From Rhodoferax sp. (GTDB taxonomy: Bacteria > Pseudomonadota > Gammaproteobacteria > Burkholderiales > Burkholderiaceae_C): 64,000 bases of DNA. Where the stretch lies: contig NZ_JAQTXM010000002.1 of assembly GCF_028688795.1 (NCBI RefSeq), forward strand, positions 186,001 through 250,000. The letters run 5' to 3'. How positions within the stretch are numbered: the stretch's first letter is position 1; every line of letters starts with the position of its first letter. A program made the position numbers and the translations under genes. Below are positions 1-8,313 of the stretch, in pieces. The notes beneath the pieces were generated by a model. That model was not told the DNA's origin and searched no databases. It was given only the letters and a program-made list of their open reading frames with translations.

Positions 1-2
1 TG

Positions 3-803
3 ATTGACGTGCGCGAAGTCAAGCGCAACACGGTAACGACGGCGTTGTCGGCACGTTATGGCGTCAGCAGGCGGCTGGAGTTGGAGCTTCGGGCCCCCTA
101 CGTTTACCGCACAGACTCCACCGTGAGCCGTGAAATCTTCCAGGGCAGCTCAAGTGAAAGCATCTTCTCAGCCAACGGCATGCACATGGGTGACCTGGAG
201 CTGGGCGCACGCTACCAATTAAATGACGGCGGCATAGACAAGCCTTTTTACGTGGGCAGCTTGCGGGTAAAAACACGCACCGGCACCGACCCGTTTGAAG
301 TGGTCACTGATTGCAAACAGCGCTGCATTGGCAACACCACAGGCACCGGCTTGCCACTTGATTTGCCAAGCGGCTCAGGCTTTTATTCTCTGCAAGCGGG
401 CCTGACCGTGCTCTACCCCTCAGACCCCGCGGTGTTTTTTGGCAGCGTGACTTACATGCACAACTTTGCCCGCGACAACGTCAGCCGCCTGGTGCTTGAT
501 GGCGAGCGTGAATTTTTGGGTACGGTCGCACCTGGCGACGTGCTTGGCTTTAACTTCGGGATGGGCGTCGCCTTGAACGAAAAGTCGTCGTTCAGCCTGG
601 GTTATGACCACAGCTCAGTGGCGCGTACCCGCCTCAATGGTGAAGTGGTCGCAGGGTCGGTCAGAACCCAGCTGGCCACCTTGCTGCTGGGCTACTCATA
701 TAGGTTCAGCCCCAATACCAGCTTGAATGTGTCAGTGGGTGCCGGCTTGACGCGCGACACGCCCGATGTGTCGCTGACAGTGCGCTTGCCCATGACCTTC
801 TGA
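3..803 (+). CDS. Outer-membrane beta-barrel protein, 5' partial
   Basis: The reading frame is already open at the left edge (codons for I-D-V precede the GTG at 9), so the true start lies outside the window. The visible part, about 266 residues, alternates polar and hydrophobic residues in short strands (ALSARYGVSRRLELELRAPY, LGFNFGMGVAL, LATLLLGYSYRF, LNVSVGAGLT) and ends in an aromatic residue (PMTF), as expected for an outer-membrane beta-barrel. The pattern resembles transporter-like proteins of the phenol-degradation meta-pathway type, but I cannot name a substrate. No partner gene is visible upstream. Confidence 0.6.
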   Translation: MDVREVKRNTVTTALSARYGVSRRLELELRAPYVYRTDSTVSREIFQGSSSESIFSANGMHMGDLELGARYQLNDGGIDKPFYVGSLRVKTRTGTDPFEVVTDCKQRCIGNTTGTGLPLDLPSGSGFYSLQAGLTVLYPSDPAVFFGSVTYMHNFARDNVSRLVLDGEREFLGTVAPGDVLGFNFGMGVALNEKSSFSLGYDHSSVARTRLNGEVVAGSVRTQLATLLLGYSYRFSPNTSLNVSVGAGLTRDTPDVSLTVRLPMTF

Positions 804-835
804 AGCGGGTAATGACTGGGGCACCGGAGGTTTTC

Positions 836-1543
836 ATGCAGTCAACTTACCAGACCGGCAGCGCCAGAGGCAAAAACCCGGTAGCGTGTTCGCCAACACC
901 TGCGTTGCTCAGCCAATTGATTCAGATACCGGCAGGTCAGGCCGTCATTGAAGGTCTGCTTGCACTCCCCGTCGAACCTATCGGCCTCGTCTTGTTTGCG
1001 CACGGCAGTGGCAGCAGCCGCCACAGCCCGCGCAACAATTTTGTAGCAAACGTGTTGCATGAAAAAGGCATGGGCACGCTGTTAATGGACCTGCTCACAC
1101 CGGTTGAAGACCAAAACTACGGGGTGCGTTTTGACATTGACCTGCTCACCCAGCGCCTGCTGTTGGCCACCAAATGGGCGCAAGACAATACGGCGACACA
1201 TCACCTGCCGATTGGTTACTTTGGCGCCAGCACCGGTGCAGCTGCGGCATTGCGGGCGGCTGCCGCTCTGGGCGACAAGGCGAAGGCTGTGGTGTCGCGC
1301 GGCGGACGGCCTGACTTGGCGGGGCACCTTGGGCTGGTGTCTGTAAAAGCCCCTACCTTGCTGTTAGTTGGCGGCCATGACACCGATGTTCTGAAACTCA
1401 ACCAGGCGGCCTATACCTTGCTTCCGTGCACCAAGAAGCTGAGCATCGTGCCCGGTGCCACGCATCTGTTTGAAGAAGCCGGCACACTGGAACAAATGTC
1501 GAGCCAGGCCGCCACCTGGTTCAGCCATTACTTGGCAGACTGA
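836..1543 (+). CDS. Dienelactone hydrolase-like alpha/beta hydrolase
   Basis: An alpha/beta hydrolase of about 235 residues. An HGSGSSRHSPRNN segment gives the oxyanion loop after the first strands, GYFGASTGAAAAL is the nucleophile elbow (Ser in GAS-T-G), a late VGGHDTDV supplies the probable acid and GATHLFEE the catalytic His. The length and the GASTGAAAA elbow fit the dienelactone hydrolase family; the substrate is unknown. I prefer ATG 836 because GGAGG lies just upstream at 826-830; an in-frame ATG at 812 would add eight residues and place the Shine-Dalgarno inside the gene. It converges on a phosphoribosyltransferase gene, a partner also seen fused or adjacent to this family in other bacteria. 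Confidence 0.8.
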   Translation: MQSTYQTGSARGKNPVACSPTPALLSQLIQIPAGQAVIEGLLALPVEPIGLVLFAHGSGSSRHSPRNNFVANVLHEKGMGTLLMDLLTPVEDQNYGVRFDIDLLTQRLLLATKWAQDNTATHHLPIGYFGASTGAAAALRAAAALGDKAKAVVSRGGRPDLAGHLGLVSVKAPTLLLVGGHDTDVLKLNQAAYTLLPCTKKLSIVPGATHLFEEAGTLEQMSSQAATWFSHYLAD

Positions 1544-1569
1544 AGCCAAACAGACCACTGCGCGCCCAC

Positions 1570-2202
1570 TCAGGTGCGTTGGCATTTACCCAGGATGTTG
1601 ATCACCTCGCTGTCATCCACCTGATCAAAGTATTGGTAAAACTGCCCAACCGCCCTGAAGAATGGCGGCGCCTCAAGACACACCACATCGTCTGCCAGGC
1701 TTGCCACCTTGGCCAGCGTGTCGGGTGGGGCTACCGGCACGGCGCAAACCAGCTTGGCGGGCTTAGAAGCGCGCAAGCTGTGCAGTGCTGCGATCATGGT
1801 CGCGCCCGTAGCCAAACCATCGTCCACCACAATCACAGTACGCCCAGTCGGGTTGATGGCGGGGCGAATGGGTGTGTATTGGGCACGGCGCTGGCGAATC
1901 GTTTGCAGCTGCAACTGCTTCTCGGATGCAAGGTATTCCGGGCCTGCCCCATAGTCTGAAGCGTAATCGGCCAGATAGGTCCAGCCGCTTTCGTCAACCG
2001 AGCCCACAGCCAACTCGGGCTGCGCCGGGGCTCGCAGCTTGCGCACCAACACCACGTCCAGCTCACCCTCCAGCTTTTCGGCAATCACCTTGCCAATAGG
2101 CAGCGCACCCCGCGGAATCGCCAGCACCAGCGGGTGGGAGCCGCGGTAAGGCATGAGCCTTTCGGCCAGACGCTGGGCCGCGTCAATACGATCATGGAAC
2201 AT
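1570..2202 (-). CDS. Phosphoribosyltransferase family protein
   Basis: A 210-residue type I phosphoribosyltransferase. The PRPP-binding loop is clear (VIVVDDGLATGATM, about residues 125-138), preceded by the PRGALPIG and DVVLVRKL strands of the family. Its base or acceptor is not evident. Such proteins are generally annotated only as a phosphoribosyltransferase and often sit beside, or are fused to, a dienelactone-hydrolase-like protein, which is the convergent neighbour here. It is downstream of the cytochrome c gene on the same strand with a 29-base gap, so the two may share a transcript. Confidence 0.82.
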   Translation of the reverse strand: MFHDRIDAAQRLAERLMPYRGSHPLVLAIPRGALPIGKVIAEKLEGELDVVLVRKLRAPAQPELAVGSVDESGWTYLADYASDYGAGPEYLASEKQLQLQTIRQRRAQYTPIRPAINPTGRTVIVVDDGLATGATMIAALHSLRASKPAKLVCAVPVAPPDTLAKVASLADDVVCLEAPPFFRAVGQFYQYFDQVDDSEVINILGKCQRT

Positions 2203-2231
2203 GGTGAGATCTTTTCAATGCTGAAAAAACG

Positions 2232-2645
2232 CTATTTTTCCTGGATGCGTGCCAGATAGTCGAGCAAGGAGGTGATGCGGTTACGGGCATGCAAATCAGA
2301 AGGCTGGGTGTCCTCGGCACGGTAGATGTAGCCCCAAACTGGCATTTCACGAGCGCCGTGTGAGCCAATAGCGGCGTAGGCCCTGCCGTCTATCACCTCC
2401 CAGAGGCGCTGGTTTGGAAACACGCCACCGTTGTCACGTGCCAAGCGCGTCAGGTCTGTTGCCGGCTTGGTGAGATATACCTTCATGGCACCGTCGCCTT
2501 TACCGCTCACACCGTGGCAACTGGCGCAACTTGCCAAGTACTCGTTCTTGCCGAAATCGACGCTGCTCTGTGCAAAAGTGGTGCCGCCTAACTGGGTGAT
2601 ACAGGCCAGAACACCAGCCTGAACCATGGTTTTATTTAGCTTCAT
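2232..2645 (-). CDS. Periplasmic class I cytochrome c
   Basis: A small c-type cytochrome of 137 residues. It has an N-terminal signal peptide (MKLNKTMVQAGVLACITQ...TTFAQS), one heme-binding CASCH motif near residue 40 and a methionine in EMPVWG that could be the distal ligand. It probably acts as an electron carrier in the periplasm; the partner is unknown. An upstream in-frame start at 2768 would add 41 residues before a normal signal peptide, and AAAGGG precedes the ATG at 2645, so I use the shorter form. The gene is divergent from the BON-domain gene at 2803, with about 157 bases between them for both promoters. Confidence 0.85.
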   Translation of the reverse strand: MKLNKTMVQAGVLACITQLGGTTFAQSSVDFGKNEYLASCASCHGVSGKGDGAMKVYLTKPATDLTRLARDNGGVFPNQRLWEVIDGRAYAAIGSHGAREMPVWGYIYRAEDTQPSDLHARNRITSLLDYLARIQEK

Positions 2646-2802
2646 GATGACCCTTTCATGTGTGAAATCAAATCTTGACTGAGCAGTTGAAGTGTGCTGT
2701 TGTGCCCGGCCTGTCAATTGATTATTCGCAACGCAGGGCCGCAAATCGTGGCTATTCTGGCAAGCCAAACCTGATCACCAAGGCGTTTAACCAGGAGGTG
2801 CC

Positions 2803-3456
2803 ATGAAGACCGATTCTGAATTGAAGAAAGAAGTGCTTTCTGAACTCTTATGGGATCCGCATGTGTCAGAAACCAGAGTGGGCGTCTCAGTCAATGAAGG
2901 GGTGGTTACCCTGACCGGACACCTTGACAGCTATGCCGAGAAGGTAGCCGCAAGGCGCGCCGCCGAGCGTGTCAACGGGGTCAAAGCGGTGGCTGTTGAA
3001 CTTGACGTGATTGTGCAAGGACCCCACCAACGCAGCGACACCGAAATTGCAATAGCTGTGGAACATGCTCTGGGCTGGAATACATCCGTGCCGCAGGACC
3101 GCGTCAGGGTAGCGGTAGAAAAAGGCTGGGTCACCCTGAGTGGCGAGCTCGACTGGAATTTTCAGCGCCGTGCTGTTGAACGCACGGTTCGCCAGCTCAA
3201 GGGTGTTGTTGGCATCACGGACAACATTCAGCTCAAGGCGCTGCCCGTACCCGCCCTGCTGAAAGATCGCATTCAAGACGCACTGACGCGTCAGGCCGTG
3301 CGGGAAGCCCGCCGCATCGAGGTGTCGGTGGATGGCAGCGTGGTCACACTGGACGGTCATGTGCACTCATGGGCCGAGCGCATCGCAGCCGAAGGCGCCA
3401 CTTGGTCAGCGCCCGGTGTAAGCCGTGTGGTCAACCAGTTGACGATTGAGTCATGA
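2803..3456 (+). CDS. Triple BON-domain protein
   Basis: A 217-residue protein with three BON repeats, roughly residues 3-70, 78-146 and 150-217. Each has the V-x-V-x-x-G-x-V-T-L-x-G core (VSVNEGVVTLTGHL, VAVEKGWVTLSGEL, VSVDGSVVTLDGHV). BON modules are small lipid- or membrane-associated folds found in osmotic stress proteins such as OsmY. No signal peptide is visible, so this form is probably cytoplasmic or exported by another route. AGGAGG precedes the ATG. It is followed within about 60 bases by hsp20 and lon, which suggests a protein-quality or envelope-stress transcript. Confidence 0.87.
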   Translation: MKTDSELKKEVLSELLWDPHVSETRVGVSVNEGVVTLTGHLDSYAEKVAARRAAERVNGVKAVAVELDVIVQGPHQRSDTEIAIAVEHALGWNTSVPQDRVRVAVEKGWVTLSGELDWNFQRRAVERTVRQLKGVVGITDNIQLKALPVPALLKDRIQDALTRQAVREARRIEVSVDGSVVTLDGHVHSWAERIAAEGATWSAPGVSRVVNQLTIES

Positions 3457-3519
3457 GCTGCCCAAGAACCTCCAACGAAGCCATTGCCAACCGACACCGA
3501 GACAGAAAAGAGGACTGAA

Positions 3520-3924
3520 ATGCGAAAGACTGACTCACCTGCATGGATGCTGGCCAAAGCCATAGATTTGCTTCGGAGTGCAGGCGGGATGCACCAACAG
3601 TTTTTCCAATTGGGGCAGGTGGACGACTCTCCGCGCTGGGAGCCACCAGTAGACATGTTTGGCGATGAGCGGGCACTTTGTCTGCTCATCGCGCTTCCTG
3701 GCGTGACGCCTGAGCGCCTTGACGTTACGCTGGAGCAGCAAACGGTGGTAGTGAACGGCGTGCGTTCATTGGGCTCAACCTTTGGCGCTGACATGATTAT
3801 TCAGCTAGAAATTCCTTATGGTCGCTTTGAGCGCCGTGTGCAATTGCCCCATGCCGACTACCGCATGGTTGACATGTTGCTACGAGACGGCTGTTTGCGA
3901 CTCACGCTTGAGAGAATGCCATGA
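3520..3924 (+). CDS. Small heat-shock protein, Hsp20/alpha-crystallin family
   Basis: A 134-residue protein with an alpha-crystallin domain: PVDMFGDERALCLLIALPGVTPERLDVTLEQQ gives the first strands, with the diagnostic A-x-L-P-G-V. A poorly conserved N-terminal arm precedes it. The C-terminal tail is short and lacks the usual I-x-I anchor, so oligomer assembly may differ from classical Hsp20. I chose ATG 3520, behind AGAGGA; the frame also opens at a TTG (3484). Its stop overlaps the start of lon in an ATGA junction, which implies translational coupling of holdase and protease. Confidence 0.85.
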   Translation: MRKTDSPAWMLAKAIDLLRSAGGMHQQFFQLGQVDDSPRWEPPVDMFGDERALCLLIALPGVTPERLDVTLEQQTVVVNGVRSLGSTFGADMIIQLEIPYGRFERRVQLPHADYRMVDMLLRDGCLRLTLERMP

Positions 3925-6380
3925 ATACCAGCCCACAACTCCTGGATACCGACGACACCACTACGCCGCCCAATGGCGACCAAAAGCTGTTGATATCGGA
4001 TGCATCGCAGCCCCTGCCCTCAGTGCCAGACGATGCCATGGTCATTCTTCCGGTGCGCAACATGGTGATGTTTCCTGGCTTGATCGTTCCTATCGGCATT
4101 GGCCGTGAGAGCTCGATCAACGCGGCCCAGTATGCCGTCAAAACAGAGCGCCCCGTGGGGATACTGATGCAGCGCAACCCGGATGCCGATGTCCCCACGG
4201 CTGATGATTTGTCCACCATGGGCACGGTGGCCGCCATCCTGCGCTACGCGACCTCGCAAGACGGCACACACCACATCATCTGCCAGGGGCAACAGCGCTT
4301 TCGTGTGCTCGGCTACTTGCCGGGCTTTGACTTCACGGTGGCGCGGGTGGAGCGCATCAGGGAAGACAGCGCTGGCATAAGCCCTGAGGACAAACGCGAA
4401 ATCGAGGCCCGCTTTTTGCAACTCAAGGCGCGCGCGACTGAAGTGCTGCAGCTGTTGCCGGGCGTACCCCATGAAATGCTGGAGGCCGTAAAAAATATTG
4501 AAGCACCCGGCATGCTGGCCGACCTGGTGGCGGGTTATGTGGACATCAAGGCCACAGAGAAGCAGGAACTGCTTGAAGAAATTGACTTGCGCAGGCGACT
4601 TGACCGGGTCATTGACATGCTGGTGCATCGTATAGAGGTGTTGAACCTGTCGCGCGACATTGACCAACGCACCAAGGCCAGCATTGGTGAGCGCGAACGC
4701 GAATTTTTGTTGCGTGAGCAGCTCAAGACGATCCAGAAAAAGCTCGGCGAGGGCGGGGCAGACAACTCAGCCGAACTGGATGACCTGAAAAAATTGATCG
4801 ATGAGGCCAACATGCCTGCGGACGTGGAGAAACAGGCCGTGAAGGAATTCAAGCGGCTGGAACGCATGTCGGACAACTCCACAGAGTATTCGATGGTGCG
4901 CACCTACCTTGATTGGCTGGTGGAGCTACCCTGGAAAACCCCAGCCCCTGATGACATTAACGTGGCCCGGGCACGCCAGGTGCTTGACGAAGACCATTTT
5001 GGGCTGGAGGCGGTAAAGAAGCGCATTCTTGAATTTCTGGCGGTACGCAAGCTCAAACCCGGTGGCCATGGCCCCATTCTTTGCCTGGCTGGGCCACCTG
5101 GCGTGGGGAAAACGTCACTTGGCCAATCCATCGCCCGGGCCTTGGGTCGCAAATTTGTCCGGGTGTCCCTGGGCGGCGTGCATGACGAGGCCGAGATTCG
5201 GGGGCACCGACGCACCTACATTGGCGCCCTGCCCGGCAACATCATTCAGGCATTAAAGAAAGCCGGCACGCGCGGTTGCGTCATGATGCTTGATGAAATT
5301 GACAAGCTTGGCACGGGCATTCACGGCGACCCCTCTGCCGCCATGCTGGAGGTGCTTGACCCCGAGCAAAACAACACCTTCAGGGACAATTACCTGGCCG
5401 TGCCCTTTGATTTGTCACAAGTGATCTTCATTGCCACTGCCAACATGCTTGACCCCATACCCGGGCCGCTACGCGACCGCATGGAGGTGCTGCATCTGGC
5501 CGGCTACACGCAGGAAGAAAAGCTTGAAATCGCCAAACGTTACTTGGTACACCGCCAATTTGAGGCCAATGGCCTGCGGCCAGAGCAGCTCACGCTCACC
5601 GACGAGGCCCTGATGGGCATCATTCGCCGCTACACCCGCGAGGCCGGTGTGCGCAACCTGGAGCGGCAAATTGGCGCGGTCTGCCGCCATGTGGCGGTGC
5701 GCCTGGCCGAGGGAAGTGCCCAATCACAACGTGTGGATGCGCCCGATCTGAGCGAGATTTTGGGTCAGTCCAAATTCGAGAGTGATGTGGCCTTGCGTGC
5801 CGGCATGACCGGCGTGGCCACCGGCCTGGCCTGGACACCAGTGGGTGGCGACATCTTGTTCATTGAAGCCACGCGCACGCCCGGCAGCGCCCGCCTGATC
5901 CTCACCGGCCAGCTTGGTGACGTGATGAAGGAGTCTGCCCAAGCGGCACTGACGCTGGTGAAATCCAGGGCATTGGCGCTCAACTTGGCGCCTGCAGTAT
6001 TTGAGAAAGCCGACGTGCACATTCACGTGCCGGCTGGTGCCGTTCCCAAGGACGGGCCGAGCGCAGGCGTGGCCATGTTCATTGCGCTGGCTTCGCTGTT
6101 CACCGGTCAACCGGTTCGCAGCCATGTGGCGATGACAGGCGAAATCAGCCTGCGGGGGCTGGTGTTGCCGGTGGGTGGCATCAAGGAAAAAGTGCTGGCA
6201 GCCCTGGCGGCAGGCATCAAGACGGTGATGCTGCCAGCGCGCAACCGCGCCGACCTGGAAGAAGTGCCGGCGCAAGCCAAGGCACAGCTTGAATTCATCT
6301 TCCTCGACAACGTCGAAGAAGCTTTGCTGGGGGCCCTTGGCCTGGCAGCGCCTGAGCAAAGACAGGTCGCGCTGCTTTAA
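3921..6380 (+). CDS. lon: ATP-dependent Lon protease
   Basis: A full-length 819-residue LonA-type protease that degrades misfolded and regulatory proteins in the cytoplasm. It has an N-terminal substrate-binding domain (from VMVILPVRNMVMFPG, about residues 38-230), an AAA+ module with Walker A GPPGVGKTS at 391-399 and Walker B MMLDEIDK, and a C-terminal peptidase with the Ser-Lys dyad at S714 (PKDGPSAG) and K757 (GGIKEK). The 43-residue dyad spacing equals that of E. coli Lon. It overlaps hsp20 by four bases. This may be a second, stress-linked Lon copy rather than the housekeeping one next to clpX, because no clp gene is nearby. Confidence 0.96.
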   Translation: MNTSPQLLDTDDTTTPPNGDQKLLISDASQPLPSVPDDAMVILPVRNMVMFPGLIVPIGIGRESSINAAQYAVKTERPVGILMQRNPDADVPTADDLSTMGTVAAILRYATSQDGTHHIICQGQQRFRVLGYLPGFDFTVARVERIREDSAGISPEDKREIEARFLQLKARATEVLQLLPGVPHEMLEAVKNIEAPGMLADLVAGYVDIKATEKQELLEEIDLRRRLDRVIDMLVHRIEVLNLSRDIDQRTKASIGEREREFLLREQLKTIQKKLGEGGADNSAELDDLKKLIDEANMPADVEKQAVKEFKRLERMSDNSTEYSMVRTYLDWLVELPWKTPAPDDINVARARQVLDEDHFGLEAVKKRILEFLAVRKLKPGGHGPILCLAGPPGVGKTSLGQSIARALGRKFVRVSLGGVHDEAEIRGHRRTYIGALPGNIIQALKKAGTRGCVMMLDEIDKLGTGIHGDPSAAMLEVLDPEQNNTFRDNYLAVPFDLSQVIFIATANMLDPIPGPLRDRMEVLHLAGYTQEEKLEIAKRYLVHRQFEANGLRPEQLTLTDEALMGIIRRYTREAGVRNLERQIGAVCRHVAVRLAEGSAQSQRVDAPDLSEILGQSKFESDVALRAGMTGVATGLAWTPVGGDILFIEATRTPGSARLILTGQLGDVMKESAQAALTLVKSRALALNLAPAVFEKADVHIHVPAGAVPKDGPSAGVAMFIALASLFTGQPVRSHVAMTGEISLRGLVLPVGGIKEKVLAALAAGIKTVMLPARNRADLEEVPAQAKAQLEFIFLDNVEEALLGALGLAAPEQRQVALL

Positions 6381-6386
6381 GTGATG

Positions 6387-6629
6387 TTAGTGGTGCCGGT
6401 GCTTGACGCCAGCCGTTGGCTTGACCTTGATGGCAAGGCCGCGCATGCCGGGCACGCGCCGCGCGGCACGCTCCACCTGAAACCGGGTTTGGTAGGTGTC
6501 TACCGCGCCTGACAAGGTGACCATGCCACCCTCTACGTTGACTTCGATGTCCGAGCCGTTGATGGCTGGAATCGCATCCAGTGATTCCATCAACTCGGCT
6601 TTCAAGTCTGCATCTGATCTCATCCCCAT
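6387..6629 (-). CDS. Single BON-domain protein
   Basis: An 80-residue protein consisting of one BON domain (IEVNVEGGMVTLSGAVD, then ERAARRVPGMRGLAIKVKP) and a His-rich tail (KHRHH). AGGAGG just upstream of the ATG at 6629 fixes the start; a second ATG two codons downstream (6623) is also possible. The open frame continues upstream to 6776 but that part has no BON similarity. The gene converges on lon with only six bases between the stop codons, so a second BON protein flanks the stress block. Confidence 0.8.
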   Translation of the reverse strand: MGMRSDADLKAELMESLDAIPAINGSDIEVNVEGGMVTLSGAVDTYQTRFQVERAARRVPGMRGLAIKVKPTAGVKHRHH

Positions 6630-6794
6630 ATCTCCTCCTGTGCAAAGCAGGCGCCAAGCGGGCGCGCTGTAGGTCAAACAGATGAGTGACTTTAGGGAAA
6701 CAGGGCCTTTTCCTGTTGAGAATTCGCAACGTCGCAGCAGACAAAGGCTTTGGCCAAGAGGACCAATCGGCGCCACATCAAAGCGCTTGTGCGG

Positions 6795-8243
6795 TTAATC
6801 GCGCGGCGGGGCAATCGCTTCAGCGTAGTCGTAGAGCGCACCCAAAATGGCCTCGCCACGCTCGTCCGCGCTCTCGGCCAGCTTGTCGAGTTCTTCAAAG
6901 AGTTGGTCAACGGTCATGGCGCCAGCATCACCGTCAAACAAGCGCGCTGCGCGCTGCGCTTCCCAGCGTTGCTGCTCCTCGGTGGTCAGGCTTTGTGGAA
7001 AATTGCGCGCGCGGTAGCGCCACAGCAGTTCTCCCAGGCGCGCATCGTCAAAGTTTGGCCTTGCGCTGGCAAGTTCTTGGGGGGAGCGCTGGCGCAAATC
7101 ATTGAGCCTGCGCCGGTCCGAGTTGCCGACAAAGCCACCATACAGGTCCTCATCCACATCGACCGGGCCAGCGGCAGCACGTTTGAACACCTCAACCCAA
7201 ATGGCGCTCATGTCGGGCAGATCGCGGGCTTTTGCAGCGTTTTGTTTTTGCGACTCAAGGTCAATGCCCCAACGCTGCGCCATCTCGGCACTGAGCACTT
7301 TCAGGTTACTCATCACCATGGGCGATTTGTTCAGGTGCACTGACTTGACCGGCAGGCGGCTCATGCCTTCGGGTAAATCGGCCGTTTTACTGAACAACCG
7401 CAGGCGGATTTTTTCGGCGTTCAGGCTGGCCAACTCGCTTGGGTCATGGGCCAAATCCCATGCCAGCAACTCGTTTTTGTTGCCTGGGTGCATGGCCAGC
7501 GGCCACATCAGGGCGATGCAGCCGCGCTCAGGTGAAAACATGCCGGAGATGTGCAAAAAAGGCTTGGCATGCGTCAACGTGGTGGGCAAGCCCAGCTCGG
7601 TCATGACGCGGTCTTTTTTGTGCAGCCCAAAGCAAAAGTCAAACAGCTTGGGCTGGGCGGTTTTGATGAGGCGCGCCAGGGCGATGGTGGCATGCACGTC
7701 GCTCAAGGCGTCATGCGCCGACTCGTGCGCCAGGCCGTTGGCGGCGGTCAGGTCGGTGAGTTTGAAGCTGGGTTTGCCCTCGGCGTTAAGCGGCCATTGG
7801 ATGCCCTCAGGGCGCAGGGCGTAAGCGGTGCGAACCACGTCAAGCAAGTCCCAGCGGCCACAGTCGTTTTGCCACTCACGGGCGTAGGGGTCGATCAGGT
7901 TACGCCAAAACATGAAACGGGTGATTTCATCGTCGAAGCGGATGGTGTTGTAGCCCACACCCACCGTACCAGGCCAAGCCAGGGCGTGTTCGATTTGGGC
8001 TGCAAACTGGTGCTCTGGCAGGCCTTTTTGCAAACATTCCTGCGGCGTGATACCGGTGATCAGGCAGGACTGCGGTTCAGGCAAAAAGTCATTGGCTGGC
8101 TGGCAGTAAAGCATGATCGCCTCGCCAATCTGGTTCAGCTCGGCATCGGTGCGAATGGCAGCAAACTGAGCTGGGCGTGCGCGTCGGGTATTGATGCCAA
8201 AAGTCTCGTAGTCGTGCCAGAGAAAGGTGTGGGTCATGGACAT
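6795..8243 (-). CDS. sbcB: Exodeoxyribonuclease I
   Basis: A 482-residue 3'-5' single-strand DNA exonuclease that acts in recombination and mismatch repair. The DEDDh exonuclease fold is at the N-terminus: D11 and E13 in HDYETFG, an Asp in NTIRFDDE near 103, and the H-x4-D pair in HDALSDVH near 181-186. The C-terminal half carries the SH3-like and helical regions of ExoI (GMSRLPVKSVHLNKSP). Its length matches E. coli SbcB (about 475). ATG 8243 and 8237 are both possible and neither has a strong ribosome-binding site. It lies downstream of relA on the same strand, separated by a repeat. Confidence 0.93.
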   Translation of the reverse strand: MSMTHTFLWHDYETFGINTRRARPAQFAAIRTDAELNQIGEAIMLYCQPANDFLPEPQSCLITGITPQECLQKGLPEHQFAAQIEHALAWPGTVGVGYNTIRFDDEITRFMFWRNLIDPYAREWQNDCGRWDLLDVVRTAYALRPEGIQWPLNAEGKPSFKLTDLTAANGLAHESAHDALSDVHATIALARLIKTAQPKLFDFCFGLHKKDRVMTELGLPTTLTHAKPFLHISGMFSPERGCIALMWPLAMHPGNKNELLAWDLAHDPSELASLNAEKIRLRLFSKTADLPEGMSRLPVKSVHLNKSPMVMSNLKVLSAEMAQRWGIDLESQKQNAAKARDLPDMSAIWVEVFKRAAAGPVDVDEDLYGGFVGNSDRRRLNDLRQRSPQELASARPNFDDARLGELLWRYRARNFPQSLTTEEQQRWEAQRAARLFDGDAGAMTVDQLFEELDKLAESADERGEAILGALYDYAEAIAPPRD

Positions 8244-8262
8244 ATCAATTAATTATTTGCCA

Positions 8263-8313
8263 TATATTAAATAGCTGCATGCGCTTACTTAAAAAGGGCT
8301 ACGGGCTGTTTTT
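8263..8313 (+). repeat. Dispersed repeat, family A copy 1
   Basis: AAATAGCTGCATGCGCTTA followed by an A-rich spacer and GGGCTACGGGCTG, lying between sbcB and relA and touching the relA stop codon. It matches the other family A copies in the AATAGCTnC...GCGCTTA core and the later GGnCTAnnGGCT block. Confidence 0.7.
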
